Made by a program: the position numbers and the translations under genes
The notes under the pieces: generated by a model
What the model was told of the DNA's origin: nothing
Seen by the model: only the letters and a program-made list of their open reading frames with translations
Database searches by the model: none
In this document: piece by piece, positions 45,034 through 54,811 of the stretch
How the letters are laid out: each line of letters begins with the position of its first letter
Position numbering within the stretch: position 1 is the stretch's first letter
From: Pseudoips prasinana
Lineage: Eukaryota > Arthropoda > Insecta > Lepidoptera > Nolidae
DNA: 64,000 nt
Direction: 5' to 3'
Assembly: GCA_951640165.1 (NCBI GenBank)
Contig: OX621247.1
Coordinates: forward strand, 21,612,001-21,676,000

Positions 45034-45324
45034 TTGTTAAATCCATTTATTTTATCATTTTTTTGTAAATCTGGGTGTACTGTGTCCGTGAATTTCATGG
45101 AGGTATGTAAAACCCCTGCGATACAAGGTTTATTTTCAGGTATCTTGCGTCGTCCTCAAAAAATAAGGCCTACAACTTACTCGCATCGTTCCACCGACGG
45201 AAAGGAACTTAAAATCATATGGCCAAATATTTATGATCAATGGACATACTGCGGATATATAAATAATAGATCGGTTTCTATTTCAAAGAAAGTTAAAGTT
45301 ATTACGTCTTTTTGGATGCCCTAG
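45034..45324 (+). other. unassigned open frame of 96 codons
   Basis: The frame has no ATG at its stated start (TTG) and contains 'STDGKELKIIWPNIYDQWTY' near its middle. No family recognised. A 'tttattttcag' at 45129-45139 could be a splice acceptor, which would make part of it an exon, but no donor partner is identifiable. Confidence 0.2.
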
Positions 45325-45464
45325 CTTTCACCATATATGATGAAACAAAGTTTAGGAAAAGGCGCCTTAGTATTATTAATTTTAACATTAGTTGTTCACA
45401 ATGAAAGGGTACGAGAGTCGTGAAACATCCATAGTAAGTCAATAAATATTTAAGAGGCCTATTA

Positions 45465-45806
45465 CAGTCCACTAGCGCCGCCAATCGAAAAAATGTCATA
45501 ACTCGTAAATAGAATCAAAAATACAAAATGTGGTCTATTACTACTGTAGAACAGGCAATAACTTAATTTTATAACACATTGTCAACATTTGAAATATAGC
45601 TGTTTAGCTAAATCGTGCATTCAAAACATAAACGGCCGTTTTTGTTACAAATGCACGATTTAGCTAAACAGCTATATTTCAAGTGTTGACAATGTGTTAT
45701 AAAATTAAGTTATTGCCTGTTCTACAGTAGTAATAGACCACATTTTGTATTTTTGATTCTATTTACGAGTTATGACATTTTTTCGATTGGCGGCGCTAGT
45801 GGACTG
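45465..45806. mobile_element. MITE-3, 342 bp fold-back element with TA target
   Basis: TA|CAGTCCACTAGCGCCGCCAA at 45463 and the exact inverse TTGGCGGCGCTAGTGGACTG|TA ending at 45808. Near-perfect arms of about 150 bp flank a short centre ('cattcaaaacataaacggcc'). The CAGT start and TA duplication suit a Tc1/mariner-type non-autonomous element. No coding capacity. Confidence 0.9.
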
Positions 45807-45924
45807 TAAAAGGCACTTAATAGGCACCTCGTATTGCGGCCATGCATCTCGTCCGCGCCTGAGAATAACTTGACGTTGCGTTGGTACTATATGACCTGTA
45901 AATATTTTTTCTTTTTACACTAAT

Positions 45925-45990
45925 AATGTCGGCCAGGGCGGCTAGTGTCAATGGAGACTAGCCATTTGCGCGAAACATGAGAACAACGAG
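45925..45990 (-). repeat. SINE-A 3' fragment
   Basis: 'gtcggccagggcggctagtg' and 'tcaatggagactagccattt' and 'gcgcgaaacat' match the antisense 3' end of SINE-A. Confidence 0.5.
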
Positions 45991-46241
45991 TTTTAAGTTA
46001 TTTAACTTAAAACGCGTTTTTCTCCAAAACTAGTTTCAATGTGCTATGACAGTTTTTATAAATAATAAAAAAATAATAAATAATAAAATGTTTATTTGCC
46101 ACAATACCAAAAATTACAAAATTCGGATTCTTTACCATGATATATGCAATTAACAAGAGGTAGTTTTTAAAGGATATGCGATACAAACATTGGTGCAGTA
46201 GAAAGTGCACCAAAGTTATATAGAAAATCCTTCACTAACTA

Positions 46242-46267
46242 TTGCAGTGGATCATAATCCACTGCAA
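46242..46267. repeat. 11 bp-arm hairpin, 4 nt loop
   Basis: ttgcagtggat / atccactgcaa around 'cata', with further partial pairing outside (tcactaact / agctagtga). Confidence 0.65.
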
Positions 46268-46299
46268 CAGCTAGTGAATATGACCGGAAACAGCTCAGG

Positions 46300-46520
46300 T
46301 ACTAAAGGCTTTACATGTTATCGAGGCACGGGGGCGTTTTCGAGATTTCGAGGGTCCGATTATATTACAGCGGACTTTACAAACATGCAATTTACGGACA
46401 TAGCACACCCAGACTCAAAACAAGTATAAACTGGTTACACCATCCGGGGATCGAACCCGACATATGGGGCGCTGAGGTTGTAGCGCGGCGACCACCTTTA
46501 CCACTGCACCAAATGTGCCA
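46300..46520 (-). repeat. degraded tRNA-headed SINE
   Basis: The antisense B box 'gggatcgaacccgacatatg' and A-box-like 'accactgcaccaaatgtgcc' sit to the right of 'aaaggctttacatgttatcg' and 'aggcacggggg', which resemble a SINE-A body. It probably forms one decayed SINE-A with 45925-45990. Confidence 0.5.
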
Positions 46521-46673
46521 TGTGTCAATATTGTCGCAGGTATCCCTTGATAACCAGTGAAGATGGTTTAACGTTACTTCCTAAGCACGGGGATATTTTT
46601 TTTATTCTCCACACTTACAACTATTTTTACAGGTACAACCCAATACAATAGTGTAGCAAAAAACTTAGACAAC

Positions 46674-46955
46674 CTAATTTCTATAACTAATTATATTCAA
46701 TGTTATCCTTGTGAATTCCCTCAGTGTATAGGCCAAAATGTGTATATCCTCTGCTACCCTGTTTAGAGTGCGAAGTGCTTGGGTCAGGGGCGCCTTGTTT
46801 AGGAGATTTGTGCGGCCACTAGGTACGGCCAGCAGCCGAGGCCGACGTCGCCGCCACACATATCTGTCCGGAACATTCAGACTTACTAAATTTAATGCGT
46901 TGGAGTTATGCAATTTGCCTCTTATTATACAGTCTCTCGACCTCACAGACCTCAA
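46674..46955 (-). pseudogene. LINE ORF2 C-terminal fragment
   Basis: The 93-codon minus-strand frame has 'NVPDRYVWRRRRPRLLAVP', then 'GRTNLLNKAPLTQALRTLNR' and 'DIHILAYTLREFTRITL'. This pattern (a basic run, RTNLL..APLTRALRTLN.., then D.F.CT..EF) is the C-terminal tail of a lepidopteran LINE ORF2 family as I remember it. No RT motif is present, and upstream sequence is non-coding, so it is a 5'-truncated copy. Overlapping plus-strand frames are shadows. Confidence 0.5.
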
Positions 46956-47888
46956 AAAAGTCGAGTCACGAAGTTTGTTTTACAGAGCAAGAGTTTGTTG
47001 AGCGCACTTACAGAGTCCCGGACATTGCACTGTGCGAAAGTCCCGACATACACTGTACACTTCTCATTTGGCAATGTTTACTTTCACTGATCTTTGCACT
47101 ATTTCACTTTTCTTATTATACTTTATCCTCTTGATTCGCCTTCGATTTCACTTAAATATATACTGCTTATAAATTGCTCCAAAATATTTCGAAAGTCATT
47201 CTTTTCTTTCTAGAACCTTCACCAATATTCCTGATTAATTAAAATACTCCTGTCCTTGTCTTCACCTATGTCTTTCTTTTCTATCACAAAATTTTCACCA
47301 TATCTTTCTTTTCACTCTAAAATAGTCTAATGGAAAAAAAATTGTGTCTTTTTCATCAGCTATGCTTTTTCTTTTGTTATTCCCAAAATGTACTTAAGCC
47401 ACCAACAACCCTTAGTGGTACCGGGAGTTTGGACCCCGAACGTGACAATATAGTTTAGTTCATATGTTACTTCAAGATTGGTTCATATCAACGTCGGAAT
47501 ATTTATCTGGACCATAAATCATTCTTGCAATATACCACTTTAAATTACCATATAAATCCAAATGTGAATAAAAATTTTACATCATAATTCCACCGTCTAA
47601 TAAATTCGAATACACACTGCACAGTGAACTTCAGTGGCACATATTGGTCGTAAAATAAAATAATAAGGCTCAGTTATGCTTTACTTTGGATTGGCATTGA
47701 GCTAGCTGTGTTCGGGTGGTCTGACTAAGGGCACCGACACGTTTGCGTTCGGCCGACCGACGTGACACGACTTTGAATAATTAGCTAATAATCTCATTGT
47801 TGTCTAGTCAAGCCGTCACATTAAACGTTTCTTACGTAGTCATTATGCGGGTTCGGTTTCAAAGAGAATAAACTTTTGTTCTGTGGTG
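46956..47888. other. no recognised feature
   Basis: AT-rich, pyrimidine-rich in parts (47200-47380). Nothing identified. Confidence 0.4.

Positions 47889-47952
<64 letters not shown>
47889..47952. repeat. (TA)n microsatellite
   Basis: About 31 uninterrupted TA units. Such tracts are prone to length change and can extrude as cruciforms. Confidence 0.98.
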
Positions 47953-47955
<3 letters not shown>

Positions 47956-48363
47956 GGCTTTAGAGTATATGTTTTGCCTACAGACATTAAGATACTGTAC
48001 AGTTTAAGAAAAATGTTGCTTTTTACCATTGATATTGTATACAAAATACGTTACGTTCATAGTAACCGACATTAAAAATATGGCCGCGTTGGTATATATG
48101 TACATACCGTTATAGTGCAACATATTGATAATTTGCTCTAATGAACAGTTCAAAAATAGTAACATATCTACCTCTTTTTATATATAATATCATTGCTTTT
48201 TTTCGTTAAATTGTAGAATTATTTTGAATGATAAAGACAAAAGCGTAATAGGGCTTATTGTAAGTAGCTTGGTGTCACCACTGTGTAATTTTAGTGTCTT
48301 CCAGTAGAAGTGACGTAAAGCATGTTATAACTAGCTCTAAAACCAGCTTGACTTGAAACAGGT

Positions 48364-48394
48364 TTATTATATTAATGCAACATTAATATAATAA
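48364..48394. repeat. 14 bp-arm perfect hairpin, 3 nt loop
   Basis: ttattatattaatg / cattaatataataa around 'caa'. AT-rich, so chance is more plausible than for the GC-richer hairpins. Confidence 0.7.
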
Positions 48395-48419
48395 TTTAAT
48401 ATAAAAACCTTATGACTTA

Positions 48420-48605
48420 TGCTTGAGTAAGCTCTCCAGTCTCATTGTCCTATGGGACAACCGCCAACCTAGCCGGGGAGAGATCGTGTAAGACTGACAG
48501 CTTTACGGTTTCTTAAGCTCCGGGATGTAATTGGGTGTAATCCATCACCAACGAAGCAGTCTGTCTGGTTGGTGATTGATAAATTGTTTAGTTCAAGGTA
48601 TGGCA
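48420..48605. repeat. possible SINE-A relic
   Basis: 'agactgacagctttacggtt' and 'tcttaagctccgggatgtaa' weakly resemble the antisense SINE-A body. Confidence 0.25.
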
Positions 48606-48689
48606 CATTTGGCATTAAAACTCTGCACGAAACAGACTCATCCTTGTGTGGTTGGTTTTACTGAAAACAAATCGATGTAAACATATATT

Positions 48690-48860
48690 TTGTCAATATG
48701 GACGGGTCGGTTGGCGTGGTGGCGCCTTTCACGCAGCACTTCGTGGGTTTGTAGTCATTATACAACAGTCGTTAAGCCATGCCACAGGCCTACTGGGCGG
48801 CTTAAACAACTCTGACACTATAAAAACCACTGCCCATAAGATAAGCAAGCAAGTTGATAT
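48690..48860 (+). repeat. SINE-G copy
   Basis: 'gtcggttggcgtggtggcgc', 'gtagtcattatacaacagtc', 'gttaagccatgccacaggcc' and 'gggcggcttaaacaactctg' are in the same order as in the 3.4 kb copy. Confidence 0.65.
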
Positions 48861-48909
48861 TTGACCCATAGCCGAAATTCGGCCATAATTATCTAATAGT
48901 TATCATTTT

Positions 48910-49105
48910 TTTTAGGGGATTTGCCATAATCGCCACACTTAGCAGACGGGTTGGCGATCGCAGTAAGGTGGATATTGTACTCAGGAGAACGCTGCTGCCC
49001 GTTCTCTGGTATATATATTTCCCTCGGGACGACTTTTACGTCCCCCCACGGGATGAGAGGGGGTGGCGAAATTCTTAGGCCGTCACCACACAGCCATATC
49101 ATTTT
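48910..49105. repeat. Tail-C repeat
   Basis: 'gccataatcgccacacttag', 'acgggttggcgatcgcagta', 'aacgctgctgcccgttctct', 'cctcgggacgacttttacgt' and 'ggccgtcaccacacagccat'. It abuts the next repeat directly. Confidence 0.7.
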
Positions 49106-49680
49106 AAGGGTTCCGTAGCCAAATGGCAAAAAAACGGTACCCTTATAGATTCGTCATGTCTGTCTGTCCGTCGTTCCGTATGTCACAGACACTTTTTTCC
49201 GAAACTATAAAAACTATACTGTTGAAACTTGGTAAGTAGATGTATTCTGTGTTTTCACACAAATATAGAAAAAGGATAATAATTTTGGAGGTTACATAGA
49301 ACTGAAACTCAAATTTTTTTTTCTTATCATACCCATACATGTGGGGTATCTAATTATCTATGGATAGGTCTTCAAAATGATATTGAGGTTCCTAATATTA
49401 TTTTTTTCTAAACTGAATAGTTTGCGCGAGAGACACTTCCAAAGTGGAAAAATGAGTGCCCCCCCCCCCCTTGTAACTTCTAAAATAAGAGAATGATAAA
49501 ACAAAAAAATATGATGTACATTACCATGTAAACTAACAACGAAAATTGGTTTAAATGAGATTTTTTTAACGCGTCATAAATCGTAAACCGCAATTTACCT
49601 TTCATTTAATCAACTGAAATACTTGCTGCTGCGGAACCCTTCATGGGCGAGTCCGACTCGCACTCGGCCGGTTTTTTTTT
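49106..49680. mobile_element. 575 bp lepidopteran repeat with inverted 10 bp ends
   Basis: It begins 'aagggttccgtagccaaatg' with 'cttatagattcgtcatgtct' and 'gtctgtccgtcgttccgtat' downstream. It closes with the inverse 'cggaaccctt' (49632-49641), 'gggcgagtccgactcgcact' and 'cggccgg' plus a T run. The whole pattern is a very common interspersed repeat in moths and butterflies; I cannot place it in a superfamily. A C11 run lies near 49460. Confidence 0.7.
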
Positions 49681-50324
49681 ATGTGGTCTATCTTTTTAGT
49701 GCGCCAATAAGTTGCTCTGTCTATATTATGTAGACGGTTTTAGTTGCACCTGGCAAACAGGTCACGACCCAGCCTCGGCCCGCAGGTCTCAAGATTGAGA
49801 ACAGAGCTAAGATTCATTGATATCCGAATACCGTCCGAACATTCTCCCAGTTTCAAAGGCTCGCTTAAATTGGAAAGCGGTATCAACTCAGTCAACTATT
49901 TCAAAGGGTGTAACTAGTTGGACGCTCGTCAGTTAACAAGAAGGAAGGTATGATTCGGTTGGATTCCGAACGCTCGATCTTGTAATTAATTATTACCTTA
50001 CCTTCCAGTAAAGTCAATATCTTATTCAACTTTCAGCATATTTAATGAAATAAAATAAATATTTATTTATTTTATTTAACTTGAATTCTCTAGGTTTGTA
50101 TTGTTTTCTAAAAAAATATCTAAAAAGATAATATTATATCAACCAATGTTCCAATTGTCTCTATAAATTAATTTACTTATTTTATGTTTTTGATCGTTCT
50201 TATAATTTGTGGTTGGAAAGGTTAGTAGAATTTAATTGGCATGAATAAAAGAGAATATAAGTTAACACATTTAAATTTGTATTTTTGAGCTATCAGTTAT
50301 AACGCTATTTGTACATTACAAGCT
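49681..50324. other. no recognised feature
   Basis: Nothing identified; an AT-rich imperfect palindrome (aaataaaataaatatttattt) lies near 50047. Confidence 0.4.
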
Positions 50325-50495
50325 GTACCCCGTGGTTTTACCCGCGTTACTCTTAATAAATTATAGCGCATGTGTTATTCGGCTATATTACTACAAAGTT
50401 TCATCACAATTCGTTCGGTAGTCTTTGCGCGAAGAAGTAACAAACATACACACTCACAAACTTTCGCCTTTATAGTATTAGTGTGATATTGATAA
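50325..50495 (-). mobile_element. Helitron fragment, third family
   Basis: 'agctgtaccccgtggtttta' and 'cccgcgtta' at the left are the antisense 3' end; 'cgcctttatagtattagtgt' at the right is the antisense 5' end. It matches 16019-16197 and 44535-44717. Confidence 0.8.
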
Positions 50496-50564
50496 CAATA
50501 TCTAGAAATTAGCGTTTTAATTTTGTCTGGAATTTAAGATTGTGTAGAACCACTCTATATCTTC

Positions 50565-50735
50565 TACTATATAAAAATAAGTCGGTTTTCCTTCCTGACG
50601 CTATAACTCCAGAACGCACGAACCGATTTCCACGGTTTTGCATTCGTTGGAAAGGTCTCGGGCTCCGTGAGGTTTATAGCAAAGAAAATTTATAAAATTT
50701 AACGCGTGTAACACCGCGGGGCACAGCTAGTGTAT
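50565..50735 (+). mobile_element. Mini-Helitron, about 170 bp, complete-looking
   Basis: It starts 'tcttctactatataaaaata' and contains 'actccagaacgcacgaaccg'. It ends 'aacgcgtgtaacaccgcggg' and 'gcacagctagt', i.e. a GC-rich stem followed by CTAG then T. Confidence 0.85.
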
Positions 50736-50765
50736 TAATAAATATGATCGCAAAATGAATGAGGT

Positions 50766-52471
50766 CTTCTTCTTCTTAGCGAGTCGATGGCAATCTAAAC
50801 TGTGTCCGCCCAGAACTTGGCCACGAGAATCGCATTATGAGTAGCCTCCATCAGTTCTTTAAGCGTGCAGTTGTAAGGGCACGTGCTACATGATAGTCGA
50901 TGTCCCATTGTCTGTGGGACTACACCACATTTACATTGAAGGCTACGATCATTAATGTAACCCCACCTGAGCAAGTTGTCCCTGCTGCGACCAACCTGGG
51001 TTCGAAGCCTATTTAATGATTTCCAGGCTAGCCAAGGCAGTTTCCATCCAGGGGCGAGACTTTCAGATGGCGGAACAAATGGTGTAGGCAGTGTGGTACA
51101 CTCTCGCCACAGCTGGCATCTAGCCTGTGAGAGTTCTCCGCTCAGTGGAAGGACGCACTTCACGAAGCTGTGTCGACTTTTAAGCCTTTGTGACACAGGA
51201 CTGTGATCATGCAATGGGTGTCGTGCGTCACTGTCCATTTTTAATCTCTCGCTGGAGCTTGCCGCCGCTCTACGCACCGCCGGAGGAGCTATGCCTGCCA
51301 GTGGATACAGCAATTGAACTGGTGTCGGTTTAAGACAACCAGTGATGGTTCGACACGTTTCGTTTAAAGCTATATCCACTAGCTTTGCATGGGCTGAGCG
51401 ACTCCACACCGGGCATGCGTATTCAGCTGCAGAGAATGAGAGCGCTAATCCGGTAGTGCGTACAACGTCGGGCGAAGCTCCCCATTTGGTGGCAACTAGA
51501 CGTTGTAGGAGATTGTTACGAGAGTGTACCTTCTGCTTGATATTGTCGCAGTTTTTTCTGAAATTTAGAGACCTATCCAGAGAAACCCCAAGGTATTTAG
51601 GGAAGTTACTATGTGCAATGGGCGTTCCGTTCCATACTATATTCAGTGTGCGGCTTGCCTCTCTATTGCGCAGATGAAAAACGCAAGATTGGGTTTTGCT
51701 CGGGTTAGGTTTTAGTGAATTTATGACATAGTACTCAGCCAAGTTTTCAAGAGCATTTGAGAGGTCCACCTCCACTTTCTTAAACGTGGCGGCTTGTGAG
51801 GTGAGAGCGAGGTCGTCAGCATATAAAAAATGGGACGTGTTTGTATTCAGCGGTTGGTCGTTGGTGTATATGTTAAATAGAAGAGGGGCCAAGACACTAC
51901 CCTGAGGAAGGCCGTTTTTGTGTGTTCTCCAACGACTTTTATCAAGCAGGATATGGACTTGGAAACTGCGATTATGTAGCAGTTCACGCAGTACCTTCAC
52001 AAAGTTGTGGTCTTTGGTGATCGTCTCCACTTTCCACATCAGCCGCTTTAGGTTAACTGTGTCATAGGCAGCTGATAAGTCAACAAATACAGCACCCGTA
52101 ACTTTTCTGTCCTCAAAACCGTCCTCAATATGTTGTACAAGTTTTAGGGACTGGTTGCCGCAAGACTTAACTGGTCTAAAGCCGGCCTGCTCTGGTATTA
52201 ACTTAGGATCTATAGCGATTGTAAGACGGTTAAGTAATAGCCTCTCAAAAAGCTTATAAGTATGGCACAGTAGAGATATCGGCCGAAAGCTTTTCGGATC
52301 GTCTGTTGATTTTCCTGGCTTTGGAATTGCTATTACCTTCGATTTTCTCCAGAGTCGTGGAACTGAAGCTGACTTTAGGCAATAATTATATAGTTGCAGC
52401 AGCCATGACACGCCGATTGGGCCAAGATTCTTTATTTGTTCGACTGAGATATTGTCCATGCAATCCCAAAT
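50766..52471 (-). mobile_element. 5'-truncated LINE with long open RT frame
   Basis: Minus-strand element whose 5' end is lost within a perfect hairpin (52423-52524) and whose 3' end has an AAG-repeat tail right after the stop codon (plus-strand 'cttcttcttctt' at 50766). The endonuclease and ORF1 are absent. The 3' end at 2395-2830 belongs to the same or a sister family. Confidence 0.85.
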
Positions 52472-52495
52472 ATGAATTTGGGATTGCATGGACAA
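50795..52495 (-). CDS. LINE reverse transcriptase and C-terminal domain, N-truncated but uninterrupted
   Basis: The 566-codon frame has no stop. RT motifs in order are 'IPKPGK' (57-62), 'FRPISLL' (70-76), 'EQAGFRP' (102-108) and 'AVFVDLSAAYDTV' (135-147, first catalytic Asp). Then come 'NGLPQGSVLAPLLFNIY' (194-210), 'YADD' (225-228, catalytic), 'PSKTQ' (265-269) and 'YLGVSLD' (301-307). A Cys/His cluster CKCG...H..C..C (from about 521) near the C-terminus resembles the nucleic-acid-binding tail of many LINE ORF2 proteins. Residues 1 to about 7 are encoded by the inverted arm of the hairpin and are not native. The endonuclease is missing, so autonomous retrotransposition is not expected. The intact frame implies a fairly young insertion. 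Jockey-group membership is an inference from motif style. Confidence 0.85.
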   Translation of the reverse strand: MSMQSQIHIWDCMDNISVEQIKNLGPIGVSWLLQLYNYCLKSASVPRLWRKSKVIAIPKPGKSTDDPKSFRPISLLCHTYKLFERLLLNRLTIAIDPKLIPEQAGFRPVKSCGNQSLKLVQHIEDGFEDRKVTGAVFVDLSAAYDTVNLKRLMWKVETITKDHNFVKVLRELLHNRSFQVHILLDKSRWRTHKNGLPQGSVLAPLLFNIYTNDQPLNTNTSHFLYADDLALTSQAATFKKVEVDLSNALENLAEYYVINSLKPNPSKTQSCVFHLRNREASRTLNIVWNGTPIAHSNFPKYLGVSLDRSLNFRKNCDNIKQKVHSRNNLLQRLVATKWGASPDVVRTTGLALSFSAAEYACPVWSRSAHAKLVDIALNETCRTITGCLKPTPVQLLYPLAGIAPPAVRRAAASSSERLKMDSDARHPLHDHSPVSQRLKSRHSFVKCVLPLSGELSQARCQLWRECTTLPTPFVPPSESLAPGWKLPWLAWKSLNRLRTQVGRSRDNLLRWGYINDRSLQCKCGVVPQTMGHRLSCSTCPYNCTLKELMEATHNAILVAKFWADTV

Positions 52496-52524
52496 TATCT
52501 CAGTCGAACAAATAAAGAATCTTG
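52423..52524. repeat. 49 bp-arm perfect hairpin, 4 nt loop
   Basis: 52423-52471 is LINE coding sequence (caagattctttatttgttcg...). After 'atga' its exact reverse complement fills 52476-52524. It is the largest of the short hairpins and forms the 5' boundary of the LINE. Confidence 0.95.
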
Positions 52525-52527
52525 ACT

Positions 52528-52579
52528 AATGACCAATACCTCATTCATTACATGAGTAATGAATGAGGTATTGGTCATT
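52528..52579. repeat. 23 bp-arm perfect hairpin, 6 nt loop
   Basis: aatgaccaatacctcattca + tta and its reverse complement flank 'catgag'. It begins 3 bp after the end of the 49 bp hairpin. Confidence 0.95.
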
Positions 52580-52689
52580 GGTTTAGTAGCCGATATAGTC
52601 AGCGTGTAACACCACAAATATTAATTCTGAGGTTCACACCCCCGGTGGCACAAACTTGTGTTATTAATATGTTCAAGAAATATTCTCAA

Positions 52690-52895
52690 TAGCAGTTGGG
52701 AAGAAGGTGATGTTCAATTCTGGTGCCTCGGAGAGGACCTGAATTTTCTCTGTGATCTCTAGAATAATAAGATTAAACCTATACAAAGTCCATGTAAATT
52801 TGCACACACACTTGTGAACTTTAATAGGTTGAGTGCATATGGCTTCTCGCCGTTGAGACTGATCACCATACCCATAATTTGGCCAGGAGCTCGAC
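52690..52895 (+). repeat. SINE-A fragment
   Basis: 'ggtgcctcggagaggacctg', 'aattttctctgtgatctcta', 'tttgcacacacacttgtgaa' and 'ggcttctcgccgttgagact' follow the sense SINE-A order. The head is missing. Confidence 0.6.
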
Positions 52896-53590
52896 TGACG
52901 AAGTATCTTCGCCGTGCAGACGTTCTATCTAGGTAAAAGTTTTATTATGTCTCTTGTGGTTTATTATGTCTCTGTTATAGCCCTGGGTTACAATAGGGTT
53001 ACTAGATCTCATTAAGGGTACCTATTAAATAGACAGAATGTGTGTTATGTATTGTTATGTGTTTTGCAATGGAACCACTACAAAAAACAATAACTATGAC
53101 AAAAAATAAACAGTAAATATTCATCATTGAAAACTGAAGAATTCATATTTCTCATTAAGCGTTAAGTATCTACTTAACTACTACTACTTATCCCCAAAAT
53201 ACTTATTGTACTAATTACTATAGGTACTATCTATAATAATTAGTATAAAAACAATCGTATTGAAAACCACAAGATATACCAACCTTGGGGTTTTATCAAT
53301 CCGGTCACGCCTCATTGTAATGAAGTGAGGAGTTTGTCACGTAACAACCTCTGGGATAGCATTTGGAATCGCAATAAAAGGAAAATTTACTGCCGCCCTA
53401 AATACTTCTAAGTATTTACATCCACCATGTACTTCGATTGTGCGGATATTATAATATCTTACTTATAATTCTGTTAATCTTCATAATTAATAAATAAAAA
53501 AAATTTGATATTAAATAATGGTTAGTCGAAATTGCATATTTGTAGGGCATCTACTCGTAACTTTACTTATAATTTGAGATGGAATAATAC
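52896..53590. other. no recognised feature
   Basis: AT-rich DNA. Confidence 0.4.
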
Positions 53591-53627
53591 TAAGTAAAGT
53601 AAATGCAGTTGGCATTTACTTTACTTA
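53591..53627. repeat. 16 bp-arm perfect hairpin, 5 nt loop
   Basis: taagtaaagtaaatgc / gcatttactttactta around 'agttg'. Confidence 0.85.
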
Positions 53628-54120
53628 CATAGGATTAGGTTATACACATCTTATCCATTATCCACTTGACTCTAATAAAGTCACTTAAAAAATGTGGGTA
53701 AATAGTATTGACGCAACAAACGACGTAATTCTAAAGAAAAAACTTATCAGACTGATAGCTGAAAACCTTACTTCAAAAATCAATATTACTCTAACTTAGA
53801 TTTATACCCTCGAAATATGCAAATTAGTTCATAAACATCCAATTTGTTTTACAAAAGACAGACATATTGACCAAATACACGCTTCGTCACCCATGGGAAA
53901 AGATTAAATATAATATCATGAATAGTAATGCACTGTAATTGCCTTGTTATGCCGCTAAAATTGTACAACAACTTCACAAAAAAACTTAAAACTATCCTAA
54001 TAAATAAAAGTGACTACTCGTTAAATGAATATTTACGACAGTGACAAATTTAGTAGCCCGACATCATAACAATAATAATATTTACCAATTTATATGTAAA
54101 TAAAACAATAGACACAAACA
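53628..54120. other. no recognised feature
   Basis: AT-rich DNA. Confidence 0.4.
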
Positions 54121-54121
54121 G

Positions 54122-54122
<1 letters not shown>

Positions 54123-54158
<36 letters not shown>

Positions 54159-54162
54159 AACA
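54123..54162. repeat. (AC)n microsatellite
   Basis: About 14 pure AC units followed by interrupted ones. The Cys/Val-rich minus-strand frame across it is an artefact of the repeat. Confidence 0.95.
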
Positions 54163-54204
54163 TACACAATATACCCTAACATATCCATAAATACCAATGC
54201 ACTT

Positions 54205-54472
54205 TACACAATCATCATCGTCATTACAGCTAAATAACTCCACTGCTGGACAAGCCTCCCTCAAGAATTGTCTTGGGGGGATATGCCATAATCGCCACGC
54301 TTGGCAGGCGGGTTGGCGATCGCAGTAAGGTGGTCATAGTAATCAGAAGGAAGCTGCTGCCCATCCTCTGGTAGATATTCCCTCGGGTCGACTTCTACGC
54401 CCCCCACGGGATGAGTTGGGGTGATGATATTCTGATTCTGATATTTGTCGCCGTCACCACACAGCAGATTAT
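54205..54472 (-). repeat. LINE 3' end: (ATC) start, 'ctgctggaca' block and Tail-C
   Basis: 'caatcatcatcgtcattaca', 'ctccactgctggacaagcct', 'gccataatcgccacgcttgg', 'agctgctgcccatcctctgg', 'tcccteggg'-type sequence, 'gacttctacgccccccacgg' and 'cgccgtcaccacacagc'. This copy shows that Tail-C belongs to an element with a (TGA)n-type 3' end. Confidence 0.7.
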
Positions 54473-54484
54473 TTACAGCAAACT

Positions 54485-54548
54485 CCCAAAATCACTTTTG
54501 GCCCGACCCAGGATTTGAACCCTGGACCTCATTATCTGCGGGTGAACA
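54485..54548 (-). repeat. SINE-A head, cut off by a hairpin
   Basis: 'atcacttttggcccgaccca', 'ggatttgaaccctggacctc' and 'ctgcgggtgaacacg' match the antisense SINE-A head at 1040-1095 closely. The A-box sequence that should follow ('ctaccgctagaccag') is replaced by the inverted copy 'cgcagataat'. Confidence 0.75.
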
Positions 54549-54591
54549 CGCAGATAATTTAAGATCTTTTCTTATCAGAAAATATCTTAAA
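54531..54591. repeat. two adjacent short hairpins (10 and 12 bp arms)
   Basis: attatctgcg / cgcagataat around 'ggtgaaca' (54531-54558). It is followed at once by ttaagatctttt / aaaatatcttaa around 'cttatcag' (one mismatch). The first overlaps the SINE-A head. Confidence 0.75.
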
Positions 54592-54756
54592 TAATTTGGG
54601 GTAGTTTCGTCACGTATTTCTGACACGTTTCTTAAGCACCCCTTTAAAGCGGTAACACGTGGATGTCGTAAAACAAAGTTACGGTTTAACATCTACTTAA
54701 AGGCTTTTCCAGCTTCATACCGATACAAAAATGATTTCTGAATATTTAATATTATA

Positions 54757-54811
54757 GTATATGTTGTATGCCACATACACCACACAGGTCTATGCGGCAT
54801 ACAACATACAC
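54757..54811. repeat. 21 bp-arm hairpin, 13 nt loop
   Basis: gtatatgttgtatgccacat + a pairs with tatgcggcatacaacataca + c, with two mismatches. Confidence 0.85.

Noticed and set aside
45302..45499. Minus-strand 65-codon frame
   Set aside because: It runs into the left arm of MITE-3 and has no protein similarity that I recognise.
49440..49475. Homopolymer C run as a possible regulatory G-quadruplex strand
   Set aside because: A single C11 run lacks the four G tracts needed, and it lies inside a common repeat; it may also be a length error.
50976..51677. Plus-strand frames of 76 and 111 codons
   Set aside because: Antisense shadows of the LINE reverse transcriptase frame.
54082..54264. Cys/Val-rich 60-codon frame
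   Set aside because: Produced by translating the (AC)n microsatellite.
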